64,000 nucleotides of DNA from a virus. Both the position numbers and the translations under genes were made by a program. Shown here in pieces: positions 38,584 through 48,200 of the stretch. Every line of letters starts with the position of its first letter. Position 1 is the first letter of the stretch. The notes beneath the pieces were generated by a model that saw only the letters and a program-made list of their open reading frames with translations, searched no databases and was not told the origin of the DNA. The DNA is taken from positions 1-64,000 of the IMG/VR virus record IMGVR_UViG_3300032249_000861; one strand, 5' to 3'.

Positions 38584-39675
38584 ATGGCCAATAATAATAG
38601 AGTTTTTTACGGTTCTCAGGTAGCCCAACTAAAGCCAGCCACTACTGGCAATAACTATAGCGCTTGGTATCAACCTCTAGGCGTACAAAGTGTTGGATTT
38701 AATACCACTTTTGAAACAGAGCAAGCGTTTCAGTTAGGGGCTCTAGATATTTATGCCATTTCAGAAAATGTTCCTAATGTAGAAACAACAATGTCTAAGG
38801 TTCTTGATGGAACATGTCCACTATATTTAATGTGCATGGGCGGGGAGAACGGCATTAGTGGCGCAAACCTAACAGATTTCTCAGATGACCAAAAGAATAA
38901 TAAGGGGCTTGGTGCTTTAGCTAATAATACTGTTACTTTTAGACTTGGTATATATAATGATACAAAATCCAATGTTGCTGGAGAAACTAGCGACTGGGTT
39001 CAATGTTCTGGTATGTACTTATCAAGTTTAAACTACACCTTCCCTGTTGATGGTAATGCTACAGAAGAAATAACTTTAGTTGGAAACAACAAAAGATGGA
39101 GTCAGAATAATGCAGGCACTATGGGTAATATGACTGCTGTTGCCCCAACAGGAGAATATGCCATAGCCAAAAAACTAGCTCGTCGTCAATTTATTAATGT
39201 AAATGGTTCTACTATGCCTACTGGTAGTGGCGGTCTGCCGACCGGCGTAGCAACCAATGTTGACTTACATTTACAAAATGTTACCATTAGTGCTGATCTT
39301 GGAAGAGATCAAATTAATGAGTTAGGATCATTTGCTCCCTATCACCGCTACGCAACATTTCCTGTAGAAGTTACTAGCGAATTTGAAATGATTGCTACAG
39401 AAGGAGATTGGATTAGTGCTAATGACTTTTTATTCCAAAGCGGATGTGGAGTTAATTACACAAATACTGAGTCTCTACCAATTCAACTGCAAGTATGTGG
39501 CAGTGGTGACGCTACTTTAGAGATTTTCCTTGGTAGTGGTAATCAATTAACTTCCGTTAATTATACTGGGGGAGATACTAGTGGTGGAAACGTATCAGTA
39601 ACATATAGTTTCAGAAATTATAATGATTTCTATATGAAGGCTTCTGGTACATATGCTAGTGTTCCTTCGTTATAA
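38584..39675 (+). CDS. Major tail tube-like protein, paralogue 3
   Basis: The shortest copy at 363 aa, it starts MANNNRVFYGSQVAQLKPA. It shares PLGVQSVGFNTTFETEQ, FQLGALDIYAISENVPN, LYLMCMGGENGI, CSGMYLSSLNYTFPVDGNA and SVNYTGGDTSGGNVSVTYS with the other two. AGGAG lies upstream. Closest in its first 50 residues to paralogue 1. As the gene nearest the chaperones it is a candidate for the major tube subunit. Three tube paralogues in a row is uncommon. Confidence 0.75.
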   Translation: MANNNRVFYGSQVAQLKPATTGNNYSAWYQPLGVQSVGFNTTFETEQAFQLGALDIYAISENVPNVETTMSKVLDGTCPLYLMCMGGENGISGANLTDFSDDQKNNKGLGALANNTVTFRLGIYNDTKSNVAGETSDWVQCSGMYLSSLNYTFPVDGNATEEITLVGNNKRWSQNNAGTMGNMTAVAPTGEYAIAKKLARRQFINVNGSTMPTGSGGLPTGVATNVDLHLQNVTISADLGRDQINELGSFAPYHRYATFPVEVTSEFEMIATEGDWISANDFLFQSGCGVNYTNTESLPIQLQVCGSGDATLEIFLGSGNQLTSVNYTGGDTSGGNVSVTYSFRNYNDFYMKASGTYASVPSL

Positions 39676-39747
39676 GATTGGTTTACTATAGAAAAGTAGA
39701 TTGTTGATTTATCAAAGAGACTAAAGGACCAATAAAAGGACACAGGA

Positions 39748-39921
39748 ATGGAAGAGCTATATAATATAGTCGGTCGGTTATATGTCGATATACTTCATGC
39801 TCAGAAGTATGTTGAAAGCATACAAAATCAATTAAAAGACAAAGACACAGAGATCATATTACTAAAATCAAAATTAGTAGGTTTACCAAAAGATAAGGAC
39901 AAAAATGCTGAATCGGTATGA
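39748..39921 (+). CDS. Small coiled-coil protein, 57 aa, between tube and chaperone genes
   Basis: It starts MEELYNIVGRLYVDILHA and forms a heptad-like helix (KYVESIQNQLKDKDTEIILLKS). It ends KDKNAESV and its stop overlaps the next start as ATGA. An AGGA site precedes the ATG. Likely a tail-assembly accessory; function is unknown. Confidence 0.65.
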   Translation: MEELYNIVGRLYVDILHAQKYVESIQNQLKDKDTEIILLKSKLVGLPKDKDKNAESV

Positions 39922-40928
39922 GTCAGGAACTAGAACAATTTATATATCGTATTATAAGTGCTAAATTATTATTTACCTATAATAACAAAACATATGTTCT
40001 TGTTTCTACTAAACCGATAACTAAATATAGAGCTAATTTATTATATATTTCTATCTTAAATGATGAAAAATATGATGAGTGGATAAGGGCTGAAAATTTG
40101 GACAGATACATGATGTTTCTAGAAGTTTGGAATAGTGATATGTCTAGTTTTATGGAAAAATCAGAGAAACAGATAGAAGACTTAAAAATATCACTTTATA
40201 ATAACAGACTGAATAGTAAGATGACAACGAAAACAAGAAATCAACTAGCACATTTAAGAAAAAGAATATCTGATCTTCAACTTATAAAACAAACATATTA
40301 TGCTCAAACCTTGGAAGGATATGCAGAGAGTATAAAATACGAATATATTATTACGAATACATTATTTCATAATAAAAAAAGAGTGTTTAAAAAATTTGGA
40401 TCAGTACAAACATCATATCAAGAATTTACATCAGTAGTGTCAGAGATAAATAAATATGCACTACAAACATCGGATTACAGAAGAATTGCAAGATCAGATT
40501 TATGGAGATCTTTTTGGACTATAGATAAGACTAACATCTTCCCTGGACCAGTTTCATTATGGACAGAAGAACAACGAACATTGGCAGGATATAGTTCCAT
40601 GTATGATAGTGTATACGAACATCCCGAAAAACCTAATGATTCTGTAATTGATGATGATGATATGCTTGATGGTTGGATGATTAGTCAACGTAGAGCAATA
40701 GAAAAGAGTAAACAACAAGAGTCTATACTCAAGAGCAATTCCAAGCTTGGTAAAGCACAAGAAGTATTTATCTTTACCGATAATGAGCAAGGAATTAAAG
40801 AGGTTATGAGTATGAACTCCGATGAAGCTAACCTAGCCATTGCACAACGATCTAATATACTAAATAATACGCAATCAATAGATCATGCTCGCTTGCCAGA
40901 CGTTCAAAAAGATTTACTAAATAAATAG
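39918..40928 (+). CDS. Tail-assembly region protein, 336 aa
   Basis: It starts MSQELEQFIYRIISAKLLF and is long, basic and helical (NRLNSKMTTKTRNQLAHLRKR, ISDLQLIKQTYYAQTLEGY). An aromatic segment (LWRSFWTIDKTNIFPGP) and an acidic/Gln-rich end follow. Located between tube and tape measure, where chaperones or tail-assembly factors are found. It overlaps the previous gene by 4 nt. It does not resemble a known chaperone by eye. A helical initiator of tail assembly is a reasonable guess. Confidence 0.6.
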   Translation: MSQELEQFIYRIISAKLLFTYNNKTYVLVSTKPITKYRANLLYISILNDEKYDEWIRAENLDRYMMFLEVWNSDMSSFMEKSEKQIEDLKISLYNNRLNSKMTTKTRNQLAHLRKRISDLQLIKQTYYAQTLEGYAESIKYEYIITNTLFHNKKRVFKKFGSVQTSYQEFTSVVSEINKYALQTSDYRRIARSDLWRSFWTIDKTNIFPGPVSLWTEEQRTLAGYSSMYDSVYEHPEKPNDSVIDDDDMLDGWMISQRRAIEKSKQQESILKSNSKLGKAQEVFIFTDNEQGIKEVMSMNSDEANLAIAQRSNILNNTQSIDHARLPDVQKDLLNK

Positions 40929-40938
40929 GATACAATAT

Positions 40939-41226
40939 ATGTCAAATTATCAACAACTACTCTACGACGTAGAAACAAAATTTAAAACAACAATGATTGG
41001 CTCATTGGCCAGATTTGAAGAAACATTTGGTCACTTATGGGAAGAAGAAGGGCCTGATCAACAGGAATATTTAGAATCTTGGGAATATACTCGAAATGCT
41101 ATTCTAAACAATGGAAACAAGCAAATGAGAGCAGCTTTGGATGATTTATCAGATGCTTTATTGGGGTCATATAAAACAAAATATACTTATAAGTTCAACA
41201 ACAGGAATAATGGAGATAAACAATGA
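40939..41226 (+). CDS. Tail-assembly region protein, 95 aa
   Basis: It starts MSNYQQLLYDVETKFKTTM and has an acidic middle (HLWEEEGPDQQEYLESWEY), ending basic (FNNRNNGDKQ). Small and helical, and its stop overlaps the next start (ATGA). Possibly the shorter product of a chaperone pair, but no -1 slippery heptamer links it to the next gene. Confidence 0.6.
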   Translation: MSNYQQLLYDVETKFKTTMIGSLARFEETFGHLWEEEGPDQQEYLESWEYTRNAILNNGNKQMRAALDDLSDALLGSYKTKYTYKFNNRNNGDKQ

Positions 41227-42131
41227 AGACAAAGACTTTCAAAGCTACTATTGACGGTAAGGAAAGAGAATTTTTAGTTAAGACACCTTCTTTGACCGAT
41301 CAAAGAGAAGGACAAAAGGTTTATAACCAAGCTTTTACAGACGCTATTAAGAGCAAGAGTGTTGTTAGGGCTAAATTGGATGATCTATTAGAAGATCAAG
41401 GACTATGGAATGATGAGAAACAGGCTAAGTTCACAGCACTACAAAGAGAACTATTAGACGGCGAGAAAAAGCTAGCTAAGGGCGGGTTTAGTTTAAACGA
41501 AGCCAAAGACCTTGCTATTAAAATGAAGGGCGTGAGAGACGAAATCAGAGATCTAATCAGTGTTAGAACTTCTTTGGACAATCATAGTGCTGAAGGTCAA
41601 GCTGATAATGCTAGATTTAATTATCTTGTATCAGTATGTGTGGTGTATAGTGATAACAAAGAGCCATATTTTAGGAATATGGAAGATTATTTAAATCGAG
41701 CTACTGAAGAAGTTTCTTTATTGGGTGCTCAGAATTTGGCTAATATGATTTACGGATTGGATAATGACTATGAGACTAATTTGCCTGAAAATAAGTTTTT
41801 GAAAAAGTATAGGTTTGTTGATGACAAACTAAGACTAATTGACAAAAAGGGTAGATTAGTAGATGGTGATGGTAGACTAATTGATAGCAGTGGCAGATTT
41901 ATTGATGAAGAAGGCAATTTTGTTGATAAATATGGCAATAAGGTTACTTCAGACGGAGATTATATTGTTGAGCCACAACCGTTTTTGGACGACAATGGAA
42001 ATCCAGTTGTTCTAGAGGAAGAGAAAAAAGATGCACCAGCAAACACTGAGACACCACCAACACCTCTCCCAGTACAACCAGCAGCACCAGCACCAGAGGC
42101 TCAACCGCCAACTCCTCCAACTAATAGTTAG
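41223..42131 (+). CDS. Putative tail assembly chaperone with octad repeats
   Basis: The 302-aa protein begins MKTKTFKATIDGKEREFLV and continues SLTDQREGQKVYNQAF and AKLDDLLEDQGLW, then helical. This resembles the tail-assembly chaperones of marine-type phages, which bind the tape measure. From about residue 195 it carries at least five near-octad repeats (GRLVDGDG, GRLIDSSG, GRFIDEEG, GNFVDKYG), followed by a Pro-rich tail (TPLPVQPAAPAPEAQPPTPP). Positioned directly before the tape measure, where it may hold it unfolded. It overlaps the 95-aa gene by 4 nt. Confidence 0.7.
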   Translation: MKTKTFKATIDGKEREFLVKTPSLTDQREGQKVYNQAFTDAIKSKSVVRAKLDDLLEDQGLWNDEKQAKFTALQRELLDGEKKLAKGGFSLNEAKDLAIKMKGVRDEIRDLISVRTSLDNHSAEGQADNARFNYLVSVCVVYSDNKEPYFRNMEDYLNRATEEVSLLGAQNLANMIYGLDNDYETNLPENKFLKKYRFVDDKLRLIDKKGRLVDGDGRLIDSSGRFIDEEGNFVDKYGNKVTSDGDYIVEPQPFLDDNGNPVVLEEEKKDAPANTETPPTPLPVQPAAPAPEAQPPTPPTNS

Positions 42132-42161
42132 TGTTTTTTGTTTTATCTTGATTCCTAAAAG

Positions 42162-42208
42162 TATTCCCTGCTCAGACATTGTTTTGGGCCGGGAATATTT
42201 TTTATTAT
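42162..42208 (+). terminator. Intrinsic terminator before the tape-measure gene
   Basis: TATTCCC (42162-42168) and GGGAATA (42191-42197) form a 7-bp stem with a long loop, followed by TTTTTTATTATT. It would limit read-through into the giant gene that starts 35 nt later. Confidence 0.7.
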
Positions 42209-42242
42209 TACCAATATCCATCTAACTTAATAATATAATTTT

Positions 42243-45200
42243 ATGGCTACAGCTTTTAATTTGACAGCACAACTTAATTTACGCGGTCCAAATAATGTTA
42301 ACAAGATTGTTGCAGACATTAAAAAGCAACTAACTGGTATAACTGCTAATGTTAATTTAAAACTAGACCCTAACGTTGCTAAAAATGTTAAAGCTATTGA
42401 TTATTCGCTAAAATCATTAAATGCTACATTATCTAAAACAACTACAAATGCTGGTTCCGCAGCAGCTGCTATAGCCGCTTTTGGTAAAGCTGTTAATGCT
42501 ATTAGTATAAAAAATGTATCGCCGCAAATTAATGCTGCTGTAGCCAGCATGAATAAGCTAAATAAGTCAAGCAGCAATGTTTCTCAGTCATTAACTGAAT
42601 CAGCAACAGAAATGCAAGAGTTTGGAAAACAAGCAGGATTAGCTATTAGACGTTTTGCGGCATTTAGTGCTGTTACTGGAGTTATCTATAGTTTAAGTAA
42701 TAGTATTACTCAAGGAATTCAAGCATATATAGATTATGATAAAGAACTAGTTCGTTTACAACAAGTTACAGGCGAGACCGCTGGAGGTCTACAATTACTA
42801 CAAGACTCAATTTCTCAACTAGCAACAGGTTTCGGCGTTAGCTCAAAAGAATTAACAACAGTATCAGTTACACTAGCACAGGCCGGTTTAAGTGCTAAAG
42901 ATACCGAAAGAGCCTTAAGAGCACTAGCATTAAGTTCATTGGCCCCATCGTTCGATGATATGAATGAAACTGTAGAAGGTTCTATTGCTTTGATGAGACA
43001 GTTTGGAATTAGTGCTGGACAACTAGAACCAGCTTTAGGTTCCATCAATGCTGTTGCTGCTGCGTTTGCTGTAGAAGCCGATGACTTAATTACTGCTATT
43101 CAACGTACCGGTGGTGTATTCGCCACTGCTAGTAAAGGCGTTAGTGAGGGAACAGATGCTCTTAATGAGTTCATTGCTGTATTTACTAGTGTTAGAGCAA
43201 CTACTCGTGAAAGCGCAGAAACTATTGCTACTGGTTTACGTACTATTTTTACACGTATTCAACGAGGAAGCACCATTGATGCTCTCAAAGAATTCGGCGT
43301 TACTTTAACAGACTCAGAAGGTAAATTTGTTGGAGCGTATAAAGCTGTTCAGTTATTAAGTGAAGGACTGTCTAAAATAGACACAAGAGATATTAAATTC
43401 TCTAGAATAGTAGAAGAGCTTGGTGGTTTTAGACAGATTGGTAAGGTTATTCCTCTTATTCAACAATTCTCTGTTGCACAAAATGCTCTTAAGATAGCTC
43501 AAACAGGACAATCTTCTTTGGCTAAAGACGCATCAACAGCGCAACTATCATTAGCAAATCAAATTCAAAAAGTTCGTGAAGAATTCTTCGCACTATTCCG
43601 TGAAATTGGACAAAGTAAAGGATTCCAGTCATTGCTTACTGGGGTATTAACATTAACAAGAGGTCTAATTAAGCTTGCTGATGTCTCTAAGAGCCTACTT
43701 CCTGCATTAAGTGTTGTACTAGCGTTTAAAGGAGCTAGTGCTTTAACTCAGTTTGCTAGTGGTTTCAGTAAAGGCTTTAGACCTGGCGGCGGCAAACCAG
43801 AAAAAGAAAGACCGCGATTTGCAGATGGTGGACAAGTTAGATACTATGCTAAGGGAGGACATGTTGCTGGTAGTGGAAATTCTGATACGATACCCGCCAT
43901 GCTAACTCCTGGCGAGTTTGTCATAAATAAAAAAGCCGCACGAGCTGTCGGCTCTAAGAATTTAAATAGGATTAATAGATATGCTTCTGGTGGTAAAGTT
44001 AAAGATTTAGTTAATGATCCTAATGGTAAAAAATCTCTTAAAAAGGTCTATGATATAAATAAAGATTTTGATAGTTATGAAGATCCTACAATAGATAGAG
44101 TAGACCTCGACAAAACATATGATCAGTATACACAACAATCTAAACAGATTTGGTTAGAGGCTAATAAAAAATACAAACAAGATTTAGCTCAAGGATACAA
44201 ACCCCAAAAAGGAGACGTCCCCCAATTAGCAAATGCATATATAAAAAGAGAAACTGGTGGACTAGCTCAGAATCTTGGATTCAAAGAACTAAGAGAGCCT
44301 CAGACGGCTAAAAAATTAAATAAAATTCGTGGAGCTTTAGCTGAAAATGAAGTTAAGAAAAGATATAAATTAGGAAATCCTCTCGCTTTACAAGATGGGG
44401 CTGATTTTTATGATGCTAAAAATGACAGATTCGTAGAAATCAAAAATCAGAAAAAACAATTAAAAGATTCTACTCTGATATCAAAAACATTGCTAGCATT
44501 TGCTGCGAGAAAAGGAAACAAGTTAAATAATCAACCAGATTATGTTCCTAGTTTAAAAATTCTTGCTGTTGAAGCTCCAAGCCCAGACAAATATGATGAA
44601 TTTGAAGAAAAAAAACTTGGCGGACCAATTAATAAAAGAGTTAAACAAGCTGTTGACTTCAAGAACCTGCACAAGATTAATGGGTATGCTAAAGGTGGGC
44701 CTATTGCAGCAAATATTACTGATACTACAACAAGCGATGGAGATACATTAAATGTAAATTTTACACCAGAACAAAAACCATTTAATACTTTGAGCAGATT
44801 AGAAAATTGGGATGCTTTTGAAACAGATGATGTTCAAGGTTTCAAAATACCCGAATGGCAAAGAAAATTGGGTAGAGCGGCAGCGAAGGTTACTTCTGAA
44901 GAATACAATAAACAAGATGACAAAGCTTTGAAAGCGTTTAGGTCGTCAAACGGAGCTATGGATAATTATGGTCGCCCAATGTTTAAAGATGATAATTTGG
45001 GGTCAAAATTAAAAAACTTAGGATTAGCTATGCCATATAAAGGTAAAGGCAAAGCTCCTACCAAACAGCTATCAACATGGGGAGACTATAGAAATATTTT
45101 TGGATATGCTCCTTCACAAGCACCAGGATTACAAGGAGAAGAGATATCAGAAGATAAGGCTGTAAAAAAAGCTTTGGGAGGAATGATTCAAAAGTTTGAA

Positions 45201-48200
45201 GAAGGTGGAGTAGCTCAAAGAAAAGTTGGATATATTGATTATGATGTTATAGCTAATGAAGCTAATAAAGATATTGTAGAAAAAGGAATGAAAGAAACAG
45301 GATCTGATGGTCCTAGAATCTATTCAGACTATCTTACCAAATTAGCTGTTAATGCTAGGAAATCTTCTAGTATTCAAAAACTAAGAGCAATCTATGGTGT
45401 TGCTGGTAGTGGTAAAACAACACTAGCTCGCGGTCAAGGAACAGATAATGCTAGACTAAGAAAGACAGAAAGATTTCCAATTCTTAGTCCAGAAGATATT
45501 CAAAAAGCTACTGAAATATTAATCCTAACTAGTAGTGTAAGTCAAACTAAAATGGATGATTTCTTTGGTGATGTTGATAGAGCATATACATTAAGTTCGA
45601 CTACTGATGCAGAAAGAAGCAGAGTAAGGGATCAAAGAGGATCAAGAGATGTTACGGGGATTGGTTTAGAGGGTCGTCAGCCAGGAACTACTATGGGCGT
45701 TTCAGCAGATACTGCTGTTGGAGAGGCTTTATTATCAGATAAACTAGGAGCTAAATCTACAGTATTAGGAAGAAGTGGCTCTGGTAGACTAAGAAGAAAG
45801 AGCGGAAATGAATTAGTAGACATTGTCAAGAAGAGAATTGGTTTTACATGGGGTGGATTTGCCCCAACAACAGCTGGTCATGAATCAATTATGGATGCTG
45901 CTGCTGCTATGGGTATTCCTCCAGAAGACTTTATAGCACTAGTTGGAGCTAACGAAGCCGTAGACGCATCATCTTATCGCACAGCAATATTTGATCAAGA
46001 TTCCAGAGTATTGCTAGCCAAGGCTGGTTTTGGAGCAAAAGGAGCTACTGTACTTCCCAAGCCAAGAGATTTTGAAGTTCCTCAAGGTTTTGATATAACT
46101 CAACAGGGTTCTGATAGAAGACAAGTACTAATTCCCAGCCAAGGTAGTACAGCATTTGTTGCAGATAAAACAGAAGACCAGACAGCAAAATATAGACAAG
46201 CTGGATATGATGTTAAGAACATAGAACGAACCGGTGGTATTAGTGGCACAATGGTTAGAGATTTAATTATAGCTGGAGATATGGCTAAACTTCAATCAGT
46301 ATTGTCTCCTGGCGTATATGATCTTGTCTCGAATAACATAGGAAGAATACAAAATAGAGCTAGTGTTTTACCATCTCTTATAGAACAAGCTCAAAAAGAA
46401 GCACAAGCTGAAATGGGTCAGGTGGATCAACAGATAGAAGCTCTTGGAATCAAGAGAATAGATTCTAAAAAGTTGGAGAGTGACCCAGAATATGCAGCTA
46501 AAGTAGAAGTTCTTAAAGAGTTAAGAGCTAAAAAACAAAAGATCAAATCAGCTGCGGGATTCACCCCATATAAATTATTAGATGCTTTAGCCGAAAAAGA
46601 TCCGCAAAATTATGCATTGGACTTCTCCACATCATCTAACCTGGGTAATGTTCCAGACATGAGGGTCATGGGACAAAACTCACAAGCTTCAATACCAGCT
46701 GGTAGAGTTGCTCAATTAGCTCAAGAAAAAAATAAAAGTATTCAAGACGTTATACTAGAACAGCTAGGCGGATTGGGTGGTCCTGCTGGAGTTAAAAAAA
46801 TACTTGGCATAGGTAGTGGAGATAGAACATTAAGCTCATTATTACAAGCAGGAAATATTAAGGGAGGTAAAGGTCTAGACGAAGCAGCAGACTATGTTAA
46901 CAGAGCTTTAGCCGCTAGGGGTATAAGAGATGCTGCAGAAGCCAAAAGATTAGAGGAGTATCAAGCTAAGGCTCTTCATTTTGGTATTGCTGGTTTATTG
47001 CCAATGGATTACTCAAAAGAATTCGAATGGGATATTGGCGGTACCGATGTTTACGCTACTGCCAGAGGTTTTGGTAGTACGTATTTGGAAGAAGCAAAAC
47101 AAATGCAGAAGGAGTCATCAGAACTAGCTCAAAGATTTGCAGAAAATGTGCAAAATAAAAATATCTTTGGTGGTGGTGAAAAATTGGCTTTTGATTTTGA
47201 CAAAACATTAGTTGAGGATGCAGATATTCTTGATGCTAAGGGCAAGCCAGATATTGCAAAATATTCAAATAGAGAGGCTGTACAAGAAGCTCTCAAAAGT
47301 GCAAGACCAACCAGACTAGCAACTAAATTAAAATCACTCATAGAGCAAGATCCCCCATTTATTAAGAAAACCAGAATACTAACAGCTAGGCCACAAAGCA
47401 CAGCAGACCTTCTTGCACAATCATTACAAAGCTTTGGTCTTCCCTATGCCGAAACAGATATTACTGGAGTTAGTGGTGGCGTTAGTAGCAATATTCCTGC
47501 ATTAAAAGCTGCTAATTTACAGAAAGAAGAGAAACTTATTGATGATAGTTTAGATAATATTATGGCTGTTCGTAAAGCTGGTAAAAAAGGATTTCAATAT
47601 ACTGAACCCAAATCCACAACATCAGAACTAGACGAAAAAATGGGTCAGGGTAATATCGAGGGTGCTATAATAGAAAAAGCTTTGGCTGTTTTGGGTGCTC
47701 CAGTAAGGCCGGATGCTAAACAAAATAGAGCCATAGACTATCCAGACGGTTTAGGTAGTGCATCTCAATTCTTTCCTGGTATTGATCCTGGTATTCCAAC
47801 AGAAGTTAAAAGAACAATTGACGGTAGTAGTTTAGAGAAAGTTAGAGAAGAGATTGGAAGATACATAACAGGAGGAGCCCAAGCTGTTAAATTAGCTAGA
47901 GGTGGAGCCGTTCAAAGCTTTATGGCCGGTGGAGCAGCAACCAAAACCAGAAAAACAAAAGAGCCTTTCGGAACTGGTGAAACAGAATTTCCAACAAGAA
48001 TATCAAAAAAATATGCCGAAGAACAAAAAACTGCTGATGAATTTGCTAAATCTAAATTAGCATGGGATAAGTATCCTAAAGACGAAAGAATAATGGTTGA
48101 CGATACAAAAGTGCAAGAAGCTTATCAGCAACCATTCGATAGAGAAAGATTTGCTTCATCATTCAAAGAAAAAATTAGTCGCGACTCACTATTCCAAAGA

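Noticed and set aside
40939-42131. Programmed -1 frameshift joining the two tail chaperone genes
   Set aside because: The genes overlap as ATGA with independent starts and no slippery heptamer was noticed at the end of the first gene.
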